Counted from the stretch's first letter, positions 35,721 to 48,049 are shown. The stretch is DNA of 64,000 nt from Choristoneura fumiferana (GCF_025370935.1 NC_133474.1:21655511-21719510), one strand, 5' to 3'. The notes: generated from the sequence alone by a model not told the origin. Numbers and translations: made by a program.

Positions 35721-35999
35721 ATAAATAAATATGAAGTAGATATAAGTTTTGTTAATTCATTCTGATATCCGATAGAAAATTGTTTTACTTTGGAGCTAAT
35801 TCAGTATCAACTTATGCAGTATTTTTTTTGCTTTTTACATTACATGTACAAATATAATTCGTAGTTCATTTATTAAAAGCTAATTAAATAAAATACAATC
35901 TCCCTAACGTAGAAATAATAATAAACTTTTAATTCAGAAATAGGGCCATATTCTATGTTAGGAGGTGTATGTCGTGTTTCTCGTGTACCTGTTTTCTGT

Positions 36000-36046
36000 A
36001 TGGCTCACTATTTCTGGTGTACAATAAAGAGAAATTGTATTGTATT
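36000..36046 (+). mobile_element. LINE end with (TTGTA)n tail
   Basis: CTATTTCTGGTGTACAATAA, AGAG, then TTGTATTGTATTGTA. Fuller copy at 44640-44850. Confidence 0.65.
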
Positions 36047-36275
36047 GTATTATAAATGCGAAAGTGTCTGTGTTTGTATGTTTGTGTGTTTGTTTGTCCG
36101 TCTTTCACGTCGAAACGGTGCGACGGATCGGCGTGGTTTTTGGCATAGATATAGTCTATGGGCCAGAGAGTGACATAGGCTACTTTTTATCCCGGAAAAT
36201 GCACAGTTCTCGAGGGAACAGCGCGCGATAACTGAATTCCACGCGGGCGAAGCCGCGGGCAAAAGCTAGTAGATT
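36047..36275 (+). mobile_element. 'GCGGCTTCGCCCGC' repeat, opposite strand
   Basis: TTATAAATGCGAAAGTGTCT ... CGTCTTTCACGTCGAAACGG ... GCGAAGCCGCGGGCAAAAGC. Confidence 0.75.
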
Positions 36276-36428
36276 TATAATAATGCTTATTATGTTACGC
36301 AATGGAAAAGGAACCAAAAAAAAAACATGAATCATGACCTGAACGACTCTTTTAATTTATTTGTTTTACACTAATTCATATGGCGCTATTGGTAATGGTG
36401 ATCGAAATTACACTTTAAGAATTTGGGT

Positions 36429-36654
36429 CATCATCATCATCAGCCTACAGCAGTCCACTGCTGGACATAGGCCTCTTCCATGGCGCGCCACAACACTCTG
36501 TCTTCAGCCCCTCGCATCCATCCGCCGCCAGCGATCCTCTTAAGGTCATCCGTCCACCGTGCCTCAGGACGCCCTACACTACGTTTTCCCGTCCGTGGTC
36601 TCCATTCGAGGACTCGTCTGCTCCACCGTTCATCGGTCCTGCGACAGACGTGGC
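36429..36654 (-). pseudogene. RTE-like LINE C terminus with 12-bp TSD
   Basis: 5'-truncated insertion flanked by AAGAATTTGGGT at 36417-36428 and 36655-36666. The minus strand stays open for about 66 codons (RRVLEWRPRTGKRSVGRPEA, RWTDDLKRI, EEAYVQQWTAVG, stop) and ends in a GAT tail. Confidence 0.85.
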
Positions 36655-37344
36655 AAGAATTTGGGTGTCAAACACAAATGCGATGTGACTATTGATTAAT
36701 TGAAATTCACAATTATGTATATTTGTACAATCGCAGCCTTATTTTGTAGTTAAACATGCTTAAATATTGACTTCATCGTAATTTCCCGATCAAATCTTGA
36801 TTTCAAATCTTACCTCTGTAATTACTGCACACATATTACCAACTCAAATAAAAATAAACCGGCATCCTAACTGCTAACATGCTGTCATTATCCGTTAAAG
36901 ATCGATTGAAAGTTAATGGAATTAAAAAGATGACTATGGGACTGGCGGGTAAACATCTTCTGACTAATGACACTTGGTCGAGTCAACAGGCGTTAGAAAG
37001 AAATTAAGGAACGGAAAATGAGGCAAGTTCGAGTTTGCGGGATGGAGGCGGTTCAGTGAACATATGGAAGTGTGGCAAAGCCAAATAAACATTGGTATGT
37101 ACATACATAATCTTGCAAGTCCGTATTTTATACAAGCTTATTTATTTAATTTGTAATGTATGTATGTCGGTAGGGTCAGTATTTGGGCTTTTATTTCGTA
37201 TGATTTTCGTAGGCACATTTTGTTGACATGGTAGAATTCTGTTAGTATCCAGGTTATCTAGTAGAAATACAAGACGTCTAAAAATAATTTAAAAAAATCA
37301 AATTCTACAGTCCATTCTAGGAAAAAGCTTGACTTAACATGTAT

Positions 37345-37710
37345 TAAAATGTATATTTCAGTACCATTTTTTTTTAATTATGACGGTGGAAGCATTCTAC
37401 ACTTCCACTGAACGTAGATATAGTTAGTACATGTTTAGTTTTAGTTTTGTAACTAAGGGACCCCATACATCCCTGTCTTATTTTTATTCCTTTCATGTAA
37501 TTTTTTCTTTAATTGTATACTGTAGTTTTTAAGTATTTTATTTGTAATTATTTTATTTTCAAAAAATTACTTTCTACCAAGTTTCTTGCGGCGCATTCTT
37601 CTTGGCAATGATGGTCTTTCCGAAAGCGCTGGTAGTTTAAAAAAATGACGTGTAAAAGTGCCCATTGCGGCCTACGAGTATTTACTGAATAAATGATTTT
37701 GATTTTGAAA
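37345..37710 (+). mobile_element. LINE-type 3' end
   Basis: GACGGTGGAAGCATTCTACA, TTGTAACTAAGGGACCCCAT, TTCTTGCGGCGCATTCTTCT, then GAATAAATGATTTTGATTTTG. Reverse copies at 52080-52270 and 62340-62520. Confidence 0.7.
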
Positions 37711-38109
37711 GGTGACCACGAAAATGAGCACTCGGTTTTCTCATTCGAAAAACCAAACATGCAACATCGAAGATTCATTGAAATGCCATAATACAATTAC
37801 GAAACATATATGCTTCCATGTCCCAGCACGGAACCCTAAAGCGAACGTGAGCCGTGGCCTAAAGGCATATCGCACACTGCGGGTAAATTAGTTTGTGTAG
37901 CTGCTTGAAAACCTTTGCGCTGTGAGTTCAGCCTTACGTTGTGTGGCGGTTAGCAACCTGTGCGTACTTACAGCTAAACGGTGGTTAATTGCGTAAACAC
38001 GTGTGTATGTTTATTTCCAAGGTATTTGATTTTTAGGGCCCCATATAACAAAAAAATAACTTTTAACTCTTGGTCCGTGGTAACCCGAAGCAAAAAAACT
38101 TTTTAATTA

Positions 38110-38225
38110 AAAAAAACTTGCCCGTTCCACTGGTGACCATAGGGCTGGCTCTTTCCTCGGTCAACGTATTGGCACTGCCATACAACGAGGAAACGCAGCC
38201 AGTCTTATGGGCACCCTGACCAATA
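38110..38225 (-). repeat. Repeat shared with 14838-14945
   Basis: TCCTCGGTCAACGTATTGGC ... AGCCAGTCTTATGGGCACCC. Confidence 0.6.
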
Positions 38226-38229
38226 GCAG

Positions 38230-39680
38230 CGACTTTGGTGATATTTGTAAATATAGATTTTTAGGATTAGATTCAGTTAGTTTTAGTTCTATTTTTATTT
38301 ATGTTTGTTAAATATTGTATATAACGTGCCGTTTATTACATAAATTGTATGCACTTTTGCATGCTAATTATTTTAATATAAGTATAAAGTCTTTGTTCAA
38401 TGTACATGTATGTATTGAAATTCGAACCAGTTATCCTCGCACAAAATCTAATTCTAATTACTAGAGACGGTATTTGATAAATCCTGAATTTACCATATCA
38501 TACAAACAGCCGACGTTCAGCGTAGAAAAAAATGATTTGTGAATTTTGAAAATGTATACTTACAAAACGCTTGACGTTACATAATTCTTTCTCGGTCTAA
38601 TCTTGAATTTTAAACAATTATACGTTAGATTCATGTTTGTAAAATAATGGTAGTAAATGATCCGATCCAGTCTCGAATGGTCCGAAGACAGCTTTAGGCA
38701 AGATGGAGCGACGACTTGGTTTCGCGGTCTGGATGCGGAAAGCACAAACCGGTCTGATGGAGAGCTTGGAGGATATGTCAGCAGTGACGTCTTCGGTGAC
38801 ATGATGATATGTGATGAGTGAAATACCGTATTGCATGAAACTCTAATGCAAGAATTAAACTAAATGGTCATGGAACGAATGGCACAAAAGTGGAGGACTT
38901 TTCTCAACAGAGGAACACTTTTAACGGGCTAAGAAAAAAAACATGGTAAATGAAGTAAAAGCTAGTAAAAAAATAAACTTTATAGGATTTTTATGTATAC
39001 AATCAGTCCACGAATCCAAATTACATTTGCTAGGTTTCCGTTTATTATTATTATTTTCTCCTTCCGGTGCGCAGCCGCCGCTCAAACACTTGTCTTATTT
39101 CTTCCCCATAAGTACCTATTCATCACCAGTTTTAGACACATCCCCTTTTAATTTTGAAAAACCTCTAACAAAATACGATTGACATCAAACCTAACCACAA
39201 TGTTTAATTCAACTAAAGTAGCACCAAAACCTTGATCACTTAAAGAACGTTTTCACAGTAAAAACCACAACAACATCATTAAGTCTGACTAAGAAAATCA
39301 CCACGACATTGACTGTTAAAATATTCCACGGTGGGTCACGATTCAAACGTCCACTCGTACAAATTATACAGCGCATCAAAGCGTATAATTTTCCCTCTGT
39401 TTGTTTGTATATAGGGTGATCGGAGCGCGATAAATAAATACTTAGCGCGTTAATCCACGCCGGCGCCGCGGTGCGGAAGAATGGTGGACAATGACGTGGA
39501 GACCGAAAGGACGTGGTACTTGAAGATAATTGTATTAAAACTCCTTTCGGAAAACCTGGCATAACATGGTAGGTAATATAGTATCGGTAAATTAAGTTAA
39601 GTACCACTTTGTTCTACTAATTTAATGAATCAGGCGTTACTTTGTTATAAATAACTAAAAACAATTACTTGTCGTTGTGT
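38230..39680. other. No gene recognised
   Basis: Chance open frames only. A GC-richer patch at 39415-39540 (CACGCCGGCGCCGCGGTGCG) may be regulatory. Confidence 0.4.
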
Positions 39681-39689
39681 TGTTACGCG

Positions 39690-40030
39690 TTGCGGAGCAG
39701 GTTTATCGGTGGTGAACCTCTAAAGAACCCACTTGCTCGTTTGCCTTCCAGTCGTAAAAAAAAAAAAACTGTCTAACATCTCGTAGCATGGTGAACGGTT
39801 ATGTAATGTTGCTCTAAGGACGAACTCTGCCTGAGATTGAAACGTGTCAGTATAGGTAAGTGGTGGTAGCGGTGCAATGGTGGTGAGGTGATAGCTTTGG
39901 ATTTTTGTGATTTGCGTGTGTTCTTACAGTGTGGAGGCGGAAATGGATAAGAATTGAAATATTAAATCGTTCCCACGAGATAGCGATACACGAATTCTAC
40001 GCAGAGGGTGTCGCGGGCAACAGGCTAGTA
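39690..40030 (+). mobile_element. Composite of SINE end, Penelope-like end and repeat tail
   Basis: 39715-39770 is a Bm1-like SINE end. 39781-39950 has GCATGGTGAACGGTTATG, GAAACGTGTCAG and GTGTTCTTACAGTGTGGAGG, the Penelope-like end with a decayed hammerhead. 39955-40030 ends in the GCGGGCAACAGGCTAGTA repeat tail. Confidence 0.6.
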
Positions 40031-40424
40031 GTTTAATAATAGAATTTGTATTTAATTTATTTGAATATTAGGTACCTACAGTATCAGTTTTTTATTGGGT
40101 ATTATCAATTTTTACATGAATTGTGACTGTTTTTGTGTGTCATTTTTTCAAAAATACTAACGCGTTAACCATTTTCATATTTACCTGCACGATTACGAGT
40201 ATTTTGCAACAGTTCTTTTGCAAACTTATGTCCAAACCAGTTTAATGTATAAAGTATCAAGTTGCTTTCATTCTTCCTAATCTTTGTGTTGAAATTTAAA
40301 TGGGAATAATTAAAGATAAAAGCAAACAAATACTCGAAAAACAATGTTTAAAATACCTACCAACTTGAATTAAAACAGTTTTCCCATTCAATAGGTACAT
40401 AAGTAACTTATACCTTGAATCAAT

Positions 40425-40723
40425 CTTCTTCTTCGTCGTTTCACTTTGACAGAGTGGTCGTGGTCATCATTTTCTAGGTGCTGGTAGCAAGATTAACAAT
40501 ACGCCTCCATTCCTCCCTGACAGCCGCCATCCTTATGCTTGCGTGTAGTGGTCCTTCTATTGCTGCTTTGACCTGGTCTGTCCATCTCATAGGCGATCTA
40601 CCTCGTGGCCTAGTGCCTTCGACTTTCCCCTGGATCACAAGTCGCTCCATAGCTGCGTCTCCTTTACGACATATGTGTCCGAAAAAAGTAAGGATGCGAG
40701 ACTGCACTATGGACGATAGACGC
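40425..40723 (-). pseudogene. LINE reverse transcriptase C terminus with 9-bp TSD
   Basis: TGAATCAAT at 40416-40424 and 40724-40732 flanks a 299-bp minus-strand insertion. Open frame: SRILTFFGHICRKGDAAMER, then RPRGRSPMRWTDQVKAA and EEWRRIV, stop; ends GAAGAAGAAG. A different LINE lineage from 36429. Confidence 0.85.
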
Positions 40724-40739
40724 TGAATCAATATTTCAG

Positions 40740-42180
40740 TTATAAGTTACTTGTTTGCAAATGCCTTGCAAATGCAAATCCAATTAGGTATTGCAATCAT
40801 TTGACTGTTATTGTCAATCGTAACTTAAAAGTCGTGAAAGTGTGGAAAAGAAGCAAAAGTGTGAAAGAGCCGTACCTACCTTAAAAGGAGGATTCGACAC
40901 CATTTTGTAAAACCTTTATTGAATTTTGATTATATTATTTTAACAATAAAATTCGCACTGCTATCGAGCACTTTAAATCCGTTATAACTACACCCTATAG
41001 TGTACCAGTTTTTTTTACTGAATCAAAAATTTTATTTGCTACAGATAAAAATGTCAAATCGCAAAATTTTATTTGACTCGTTTTTATTGTCAAGTCGTTA
41101 ACCAAGTTTTGTATGTGTAGATAATAGATATAAGCATTTTGACCTTTAACTAAGTTTTGGCAAAATAGAAGATTTTTTACTGATTTGATATACCTTCACT
41201 ACACTAATCAAATCACCAGTAGGTAATGAGTGAATTCGACTTGAAAGATTTGAGCTTAACAAACAGAAACATTGCAGATAATCTTGTAAAATTAAATAAC
41301 ACTTTACACAGGTTTAAAAAAATTACAATGGATTAGTTTCATATAAAACGCTGACAGACCATTATAATATTACTACTAAAGTTACCTTCGACAAGGCACT
41401 CACTCTAATATTATTTGGAACCGGAAATTCCATTATTTCCATTCAGTATTTTTCACCTCGCACCTAAAAAGGTAAATCATCAAACGCCCGAAACTTTAAA
41501 ATTTAATTTTCAAAATAAGAAATTTGCCAAACTGCCCTCTCAAGAATAAGAAGTAATAAGCAGTTCTATTTCGCGCCAAAATTGTGCGCCATAATAACGG
41601 CGGCGAGATAGCGCGCGCCATAAAAAGAGATAAACGACCTTACTCTATTATTTTTGCTCTTTAACAAAGGCAATGTGTGCATGCGTTCGTCTCCCTCGCT
41701 CGAACCAAACACACGTCTTGCTGTCTCTGTTTTCAGTCAGAAACAAAAATTCGTCGCCCGCCCCCACTTCGCTAATGTTCGTAAGGTGAAGGAACGCGGG
41801 CGCGCTGCCTCCTTTGGCTTTTGTAATTTACTCGAACCTAATACGTGTCAATTAATATTTTAATAAAACCGTGGAGTGCACTCGAATGTGTAATGTTATT
41901 AATATTTTAATATTGGCTTCGGAATTATGAAATTATGATACTTGGGCTGGAGATTGTGCTTGGTACTTGGAATTTTGTTCAGCGGGGCTGTCGACAATGG
42001 CGCCGCTTGGGAGGAAAACGTCGTATGTGCGTGAAGCTTCTTGGAAAAGATACCAGGCGTGCGAGAATTCGCGTAATTGTAAGTGTCCATGCTCCTCAAT
42101 GCAAGAAGACAACGGCGGTATTTTCACTAAAAGGCTTAGCAATTTTCAAATAAAATTGATAAATATTTATTGATAAATAA
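40740..42180. other. No gene recognised
   Basis: AT-rich. GC-richer island at about 41560-41870 and another at 41960-42120 (contains GACAATGG). Overlapping chance frames in several phases, no domain. Confidence 0.4.
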
Positions 42181-42188
42181 AATTGATA

Positions 42189-42234
42189 CACACACACGCA
42201 CGCACGCACGCACGCACGCACACATGCAAGCACG

Positions 42235-42281
<47 letters not shown>
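42189..42281. repeat. Compound microsatellite (CACG)n/(CA)n
   Basis: CACG repeats at about 42195-42220 and a CA run at about 42243-42281. Confidence 0.95.
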
Positions 42282-42284
<3 letters not shown>

Positions 42285-42324
42285 AAACAATAGTCAAAAT
42301 TAGTGTAACATAATTTATGAGCGT

Positions 42325-42690
42325 TTTTTAGGGTTCCATACCCAAAGGGTAAAAACGGGACCCTATCACTAAGACTCCGCTGTCCGTCCGTCTGTCTGCC
42401 CGTCTGTCACCAGCAGGGCTACTACGAAACTCGAAACTCGAAGTTTGTGTCGCCCGGTCCCTCTGGCACTTATACTATTTAATACGAGAGCGAGAGGGAC
42501 GGTACGACACGAACTTCGAGTTTCGTAGTAGCCCTGCAGGCTGTATCTCATGAACCGTGATAGCTAGACAGTTGAAATTTTCACAGATTATAATATTTCT
42601 GTTGCCGCTATAATAACAAATGCTAAAAACAAAATAAAATAAATATTTAAGGTGGCTCCCATACAACAAACGTCATTTGTTGGTTAATAA
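42325..42690 (+). mobile_element. 'GGGTTCCATACCC' repeat with nested fold-back element
   Basis: GGGTTCCATACCCAAAGGG, GGGACCCTATCACTAAGACTCCG, then the fold-back GGGCTACTACGAAACTCG ... CGAGTTTCGTAGTAGCCC at 42418-42535, then CTGTATCTCATGAACCGTGA and GGTGGCTCCCATACAACAAA. The palindrome interrupts an otherwise standard repeat (compare 45420-45600, uninterrupted). Confidence 0.7.
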
Positions 42691-43194
42691 CGGCAACAGG
42701 TAGACGCGAAATATTCATAGAATATTAAGTCGTATATTCACTTTGAAAAGAAAAAAATAAATTAAAATAAAATAAATATTTAAGGGGGTGTGAGCGACGT
42801 AACAAACATTTTTTATTTATTTAAATTTTGTCAACGTCAAAGCGAGGGGACCCGCGGGGGGCGGGTGCGAGTCCGGGGCGCGGTATGCCTTTTGCTTACC
42901 GCCGATGCAAATGTCAGTGTCGATAACAGCTTTTGCCTACACCGCACGTCCTCTCAGCTTAGCAAAATCTTTTGTACCCTCTTTTGATATTTTAATAAAA
43001 AATATCCCAAAACCTCGCCCATTTTTCGGGGTAAAAGCCCTGCCCTCCACAGTGGGCTCCCATACAACAAACGTGTTTTTTTGCTAATGTCTAATGTTGT
43101 ATAAATAATGGTACGGAACGACTCACACTTGGGCGGTTTTTTGTTCGTCAACGTAATGTAGTTTCAATATAAATAGGAAATTTTAAATTGCACC

Positions 43195-43350
43195 TGGCAA
43201 CACCAAGCGCTTGCCACCTTCCTCCCGCGACAAAGCGCGGAGGCGCTGTTATCAGCGCACGCCATTACGCCTTATCGCTCTTCCGCTGAACACTGCGCCC
43301 TTTTTCTTTACGGGCACGTCTCACAGGTGGCGATAGTGGGTTACGTGCTT
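43195..43350. promoter_or_regulatory. GC-rich unique island
   Basis: GCGCTTGCCACCTTCCTCCC ... CGCCATTACGCCTTATCGC. No reading frame of note. Candidate non-coding element. Confidence 0.25.
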
Positions 43351-43559
43351 GTTCCAGGATTCAGGCTTTGTTAACACTAAGTATAGGTATAACCCCGAGT
43401 TTGAACATGAAAAGTGAGACTCGCTCATATTTGGTGAAATATGAATTCGGGGGAATTAGCCCGAAGCAAGTCGAACCCCGAGTTTTTGTATACTTGGTCA
43501 TGTGAGCAGGAACAACCCTATATCTTTAGTAATTGATAATCGATCGTTCACTGTTATAT

Positions 43560-43814
43560 TTAAAATAAAACGCCCACATTTTGAATTGTAAAGTTCTCAT
43601 CCAACCCTATTAGCGTGGGGTATCGTTGGGTAGGTCTTTTAAAACCATTAGGGATTTGCTAAGACGATTTTTTGATTCATTGATTTTTTTGCGAAATATT
43701 CAACTTCAAAGTGCAAATTTTCATTACAATCGAGCGTCCCCCCCCCCCCCCCCCCTCTAAAATCTAAACCGCTGGGTGGAAACATTTGAAAAAATTCAGG
43801 ATGGTAGTAAGTAT
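43560..43814 (-). mobile_element. Older repeat interrupted by a retroposon, left half
   Basis: Inverse of 45715-45960 (ATCGAGCGTCCCCC, AATCTAAACC, TTCAGGATGGTAG). Continues after the insertion at 44159 with TGAGAATTATTAGTAGTTT. Includes an 18-base C run at 43738. Confidence 0.75.
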
Positions 43815-44146
43815 TGAAAATACAAACTGAAATATAGATGCACAGAAAAACAGAAAAATAAGACCATCACTGGGAATCGAAAAACCAGGTCCTCGGTAAT
43901 CCGTACCGCGTGCTATACCGCTACACCAACTGATGGTCACCATTTTTGACCATCAGTGGTGTAGCGGTATAGCACGCGGTACGGATTACCGAGGACCTGG
44001 GTTCGATTCCCAGTGATGGTCTTATTTTTCTGTTTTTTCTGTGCATATATTTCAGTTTGTATTTTCAATTCGGTTTTACGGATGACCGTAAAAGTAAAAA
44101 TTTGAATTGAAATAAAAATACAAAAGATTCCAAAAAACCAATCTTA
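43815..44146. mobile_element. Retroposon with head-to-head tRNA-like modules, 12-bp TSD
   Basis: GGTAGTAAGTAT at 43803-43814 and 44147-44158. Left: GAAAATACAAACTGAAATAT and an antisense tRNA-like unit. Right: sense tRNA-like unit at 43950-44022 with A box TGGTGTAGCGG, B box GGTTCGATTCC and 7-bp acceptor-like stem ACCATCA/TGATGGT. Tail TTTTACGG-TGACCGTAAAAG ... AAAAAACCAATC. Confidence 0.85.
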
Positions 44147-44229
44147 GGTAGTAAGTATATCAAACTATCAAGGGAAACTATAACAGCTAAGTTTTCTTGA
44201 GAATTATTAGTAGTTTTACTCTTAAAAAA

Positions 44230-44490
44230 ATAAAATAATAATAATAATAGAAATTTTTATTACCCATCACAAACCAAAAATACAATACAAGACAGATAAC
44301 ATTATGAAGTGAGGCAAAATGGACATGAGACTCAGCGAGGTCGCTGGTTTAAATAGCAGCCTAAGGTATAAAATATACCTAAACTTGGAAAATTCCGTAT
44401 AAAATACGAAATCCTTAGAAAAATATTACTTAATTTTTTCGTATTGGCTACGGAACCCTATTTTGGGCGTGTCCGACATGCTCTTGGCCG
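44230..44490. repeat. Interspersed repeat fragments
   Basis: 44230-44360 relates to 24250-24400. 44440-44490 has GGCTACGGAACCCTATTTTG and CTCTTGGCCGG, also at 45580-45620 (reverse), 51820 and 62035. Confidence 0.5.
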
Positions 44491-44575
44491 GTTTTTGTTT
44501 TTGTAACAGAGCGGAGAAAATGACTGATTTGCTTGATTGTTGACTTGCATCAAAGTTTATAATGAATTATAGATT

Positions 44576-44609
44576 AGATTAGATTAGATTATATATATAT
44601 ATATATATA
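44576..44609. repeat. Microsatellite (GATTA)n then (TA)n
   Basis: Three to four GATTA units followed by nine TA units. Confidence 0.95.
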
Positions 44610-44639
44610 CCTTTACTTGTTTACCTTAGCTTGTTTTTT

Positions 44640-44850
44640 AAGCGTATGTATGTTGCATAGTATGTGTATTTCTTTGGTCCTCTCAGCAACCTAAACCGAT
44701 AACACTTGCTAGGCAAGGTTGCCTGGAAGAGATCGCTCTTAAGCGATAAGGCCGCCTATTGCTCACCTTGTAATTTTAATAATTTGTTTTCTGTATCGCT
44801 TACTATGTCTGGTGTACAATAAAGAGTCTTTGTATTGTATTGTATTGTAA
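44640..44850 (+). mobile_element. LINE end with (TTGTA)n tail
   Basis: GCTAGGCAAGGTTGCCTGGA, GATCGCTCTTAAGCGATAAG, GCCGCCTATTGCTCACC, GGTGTACAATAAAGAG, TTGTATTGTATTGTA. A decayed copy is at 50925-50990. Confidence 0.75.
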
Positions 44851-45044
44851 GCTGTTCAATAGTTTGTGTGAAGGTCATAATCTACAGCCCTTTTTACCTG
44901 GGAGGAGGCCTACAGATACAACCAAACACTTTTAGGTTCGTAGCTCTCTCGCACCGTAGCATTGCTACGTCGTAGCGCTTGAAGCGTAGCACGTAGGTAG
45001 AAGTATATAATAGGTGAAAAACTTTTAAATAAAGGACCTGGGGG

Positions 45045-45120
45045 GGCTACTACGAAATACGAAAATCAAAGTTCGCATTGTACGGTCCGTCTCGCTCTCG
45101 TGTCGCTCTTTTCGGTAGTA
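45045..45120. repeat. Half of a TACTACGAA fold-back element
   Basis: GGGCTACTACGAAATACG and CGTCTCGCTCTCGTGT; the right arm is missing. Confidence 0.55.
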
Positions 45121-45189
45121 AGTCCATTCGGGTTTCATCCCTTATGAGAAAGTGTGACGTTGTTTATGAATAGCATTTAATGGTTTTTT

Positions 45190-46340
45190 AACCCCTGACG
45201 CAAAAAGAGGTGTGTTAAGTTTGATCGCTTTGTGTGTCTGTGGCAGGCACCGTAGGTCTTAAACGGCTGGACCGATTTGAATGCGGTTTTTTTTAAATTG
45301 AAAACAGGTGTTCTGGCGATGGTTCTTAGATATGTTTTTATCAAAATCGGTTCAGCCGTTTTTGAGATATTGAACTTTGAAGTGACATAGTCAGGGGTTT
45401 TTCAATTTTTTGTTGGTTAGGTTAGGTTATAGGGTTCCGAGTCCAACTAGTAACACACGGAGCCCTATTACGTCACAGGGCTGTATATCAAGAACCGTAA
45501 TAGATAGACAGCTGAAATTCATACATATAGTGTATATTTCTACTGGCGCTATAACACCAAATAATAATAATAAAAAACCGGCCAAGAGCGTGTCGTACAC
45601 GCCCAGGATAGGGTTCCGTAGCCATTACGAAAAAATAAAATAATATTTTTCCAAGGCTTTCGTATTGTGTACTTCCAAGTTTGGGTATATTTTGTACCTT
45701 AGCTGCTATTTACCTACTCTTAAACTACTAATAATTCTCAGGCAATCTTAGCCACCATTCTGAATTTTTTCAAATTTTTCCACCTAATAGTTTAGATTTT
45801 AGGGGGGCGGGGGGACGCTCGATTTCAATGAAAACTTTCACATTAAAGTTGAATATTTCGCAAACAGATCACTGAATAGAAAAATTGTCTTAGCAAGCCC
45901 CCAATGGTTTTAAAATACCTATCCAACGATACCCCACAATATAGGGTTAGTCGAGAAAAAAAAATCACCCCCACTTTACGTCTATGGGAGGTACACTAAA
46001 AAAACTTTTTTTTTATTGTACCACTTTGTCGGCGTGACTGATATGTATATTCATGTCAAATTACAGCTTTCTAGTACTAACGGTCTCTGAGCTTACCAGC
46101 GGACAGACAGACATGGGGAAACTATAAGGGTTCCTAGTTCACTACGGAACCCTAAAAATTAAATTAAGATGGGACACCAATTAATATAATGTGACCCAAT
46201 TTTGCGTACTTTTTGCTTGGAAGTAAGTACCTGTATTGTCACTGGTTCGACCATAGAATACCTTGATATACTTGGCAATTTCTACGAAACCCTCGATGTG
46301 CGAGTTCGGCTTGCACAAGGCCGGTTTTTTTTTCGGTTAT
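45190..46340 (+). mobile_element. Cluster of three interspersed repeats
   Basis: 45190-45415 is the ACCGATTT family. 45420-45620 is the GGGTTCCG/GGCCGG family. 45700-46160 is the element interrupted at 43815, here uninterrupted, with GGACGCTCGATTTCAATG and CCTATCCAACGATACCCC. No protein domain. Confidence 0.6.
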
Positions 46341-46429
46341 AATTTATCAAAAAAATATTTTTCTTTGCAAATAAAAAACCATTTCAAATTCAACAGATCG
46401 AAGTTCATAGCCCCCAATAAGTGAGGCAT

Positions 46430-46630
46430 TCAGAAAGGGTCCGCGCTAAACGCTCCGCCAAATATTAAACTGCTTTCTATAAACAAGATAATTTGGGCCG
46501 AGGGGCGTGAATGAGCTAATTAAGCCGAAAAGAAAATGCAGAGAAAAGCCGAGAAAACTTGGAGAAAACAAGAAATTTTCCGGAGTGGCGCAGGGCCGCA
46601 CTTGGAGGTAGAAACAATTATTTTTGTCTA
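46430..46630. promoter_or_regulatory. GC-richer unique island
   Basis: Includes GAGCTAATTAAGCC, a homeodomain-type site. No coding signature. Confidence 0.25.
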
Positions 46631-47315
46631 CGTGCCAAAATTATTGCTATTCAATTGTTTCATAGTATCACGTTACATTTTATAGGTACAGATGTTGCAG
46701 CTGTATATTTGTCAGTGACGCCTTGTAAGGGCACACAACCAAATTGAACATTACTTATTGTTATAGTAATTATTATTATACTTACTTAACCTATATTTGT
46801 GTCCAACTATTGGGCAAAGGCCTCCCCTCTTGACCTCCACATCTCTCCATCTAGAGCCTTTTTTAATTGGCTTATACATATTTTATTTTATTCTTTATAT
46901 TCATGTCGTTACAATAACATTATTATTATTATTCTACATTAAGCATTTGCTAAGTATACACTGGATAACTAGATTTATTGTCATTTATAGCTGTATATTT
47001 TCGTTATTTGGGAATTCATTTAAAGAATAAGTAGTAATATTTTTCTTTTTTTGACATTGTACCATACCATATTTACCGCTTGGATACATTTAATTCTCGT
47101 GACAAAGGTCTATAGGTAAGTTAGATTTTTGCTGTAGGTACACCACTTTTACTATGTACATATTATCTAATTTTGTGTATCTAATATGTATAATTTTATC
47201 AAAAAAACAGTGTATTTTATCATTAAGATGTGGCAGTTATGTAAAAATCAAAGTATTTTTTTCTTAATTGGTTATTTTTCTATTTGTCTATATCTGGTCA
47301 AACTGTAACAAATAT

Positions 47316-47681
47316 GATTGGTTTTTGGAGTCTTTTTGTATTTTTTATTTCAACTCCAAATTTGTTACTTTTACGGGTATCCCGTGAAACCATAACCCGT
47401 GAATATTGTCCGGGTGAGCGGTTGGTTCCGAAAGAGTGTGACGTCTCTCGATGAGAGTGGAACATAGATGTCGCTAGTGCTGCTGCATAAGTAGCGTAGT
47501 AGAAATAAGCAACCTGAGATATGTATGCATAGGAAAAATTCGTGTCTAGATTCCTGTCCAGCGGTGGTATAGGGGTTATAGCACGCAGCACGGATTGCTG
47601 AGGACCTGGGTTCGATTCCCAGCGCTGGTCTCTTTTTCTGGTTATTCTGTGCATCCATGTCTCAGTTTGTATTTTCGATAC
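47316..47681 (-). mobile_element. Retroposon with one tRNA-like module, 11-bp TSD
   Basis: GTAACAAATAT at 47305-47315 and 47682-47692. Left end GATTGGTTTTTGGA (the reversed tail of the other copies), middle CTCGATGAGAGTGG...ATAGATGTCGCTAG, right tRNA-like unit with GGTTCGATTCC and end GTTTGTATTTTCGATAC. Appears to be the undisturbed form of the family. Confidence 0.85.
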
Positions 47682-48049
47682 GTAACAAATATACTATCAA
47701 AAACTAAAAGAAACACAATAAACTTTTATGAATAGAGAGATAAATTTCCCCCCAGTGTAGAGTCTAGACAGGGTGTGTCCTAAGACTGACGATATTATTT
47801 CACGTAAACAAATTCTGCTATACAAATGCAAAAGTATGTGAGTAATGTGAGTATGAATGCGTGTGTGCAGTACTATTTGTCCCTGTTTTACTATAAAAAC
47901 GAATGGACGAAACGCTGGACTGGAACTGGACGGCTTCAGTTGAAATATGATATCATAGCTGAATTTATAAAGAACTACTTTTTTTAGATATCGAGAGGCA
48001 ATAGGTGAAACTATTCGGCCTCAACGGCTTTTTAAAAAATGGAAGATAT

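Noticed and set aside
39236..39607. 123-codon minus-strand ORF
   Set aside because: No domain or splice context; overlaps a GC-richer non-coding patch.
41935..42173. Several overlapping ORFs that could be a small gene
   Set aside because: Open in several frames at once, as expected for GC-richer DNA; no conserved motif seen.
43950..44022. Possible genuine tRNA gene (good T arm, 7-bp acceptor stem, Pol III boxes)
   Set aside because: The unit recurs, partly inverted, inside TSD-flanked retroposons and has a weak D arm and ambiguous anticodon loop; it is a SINE module.
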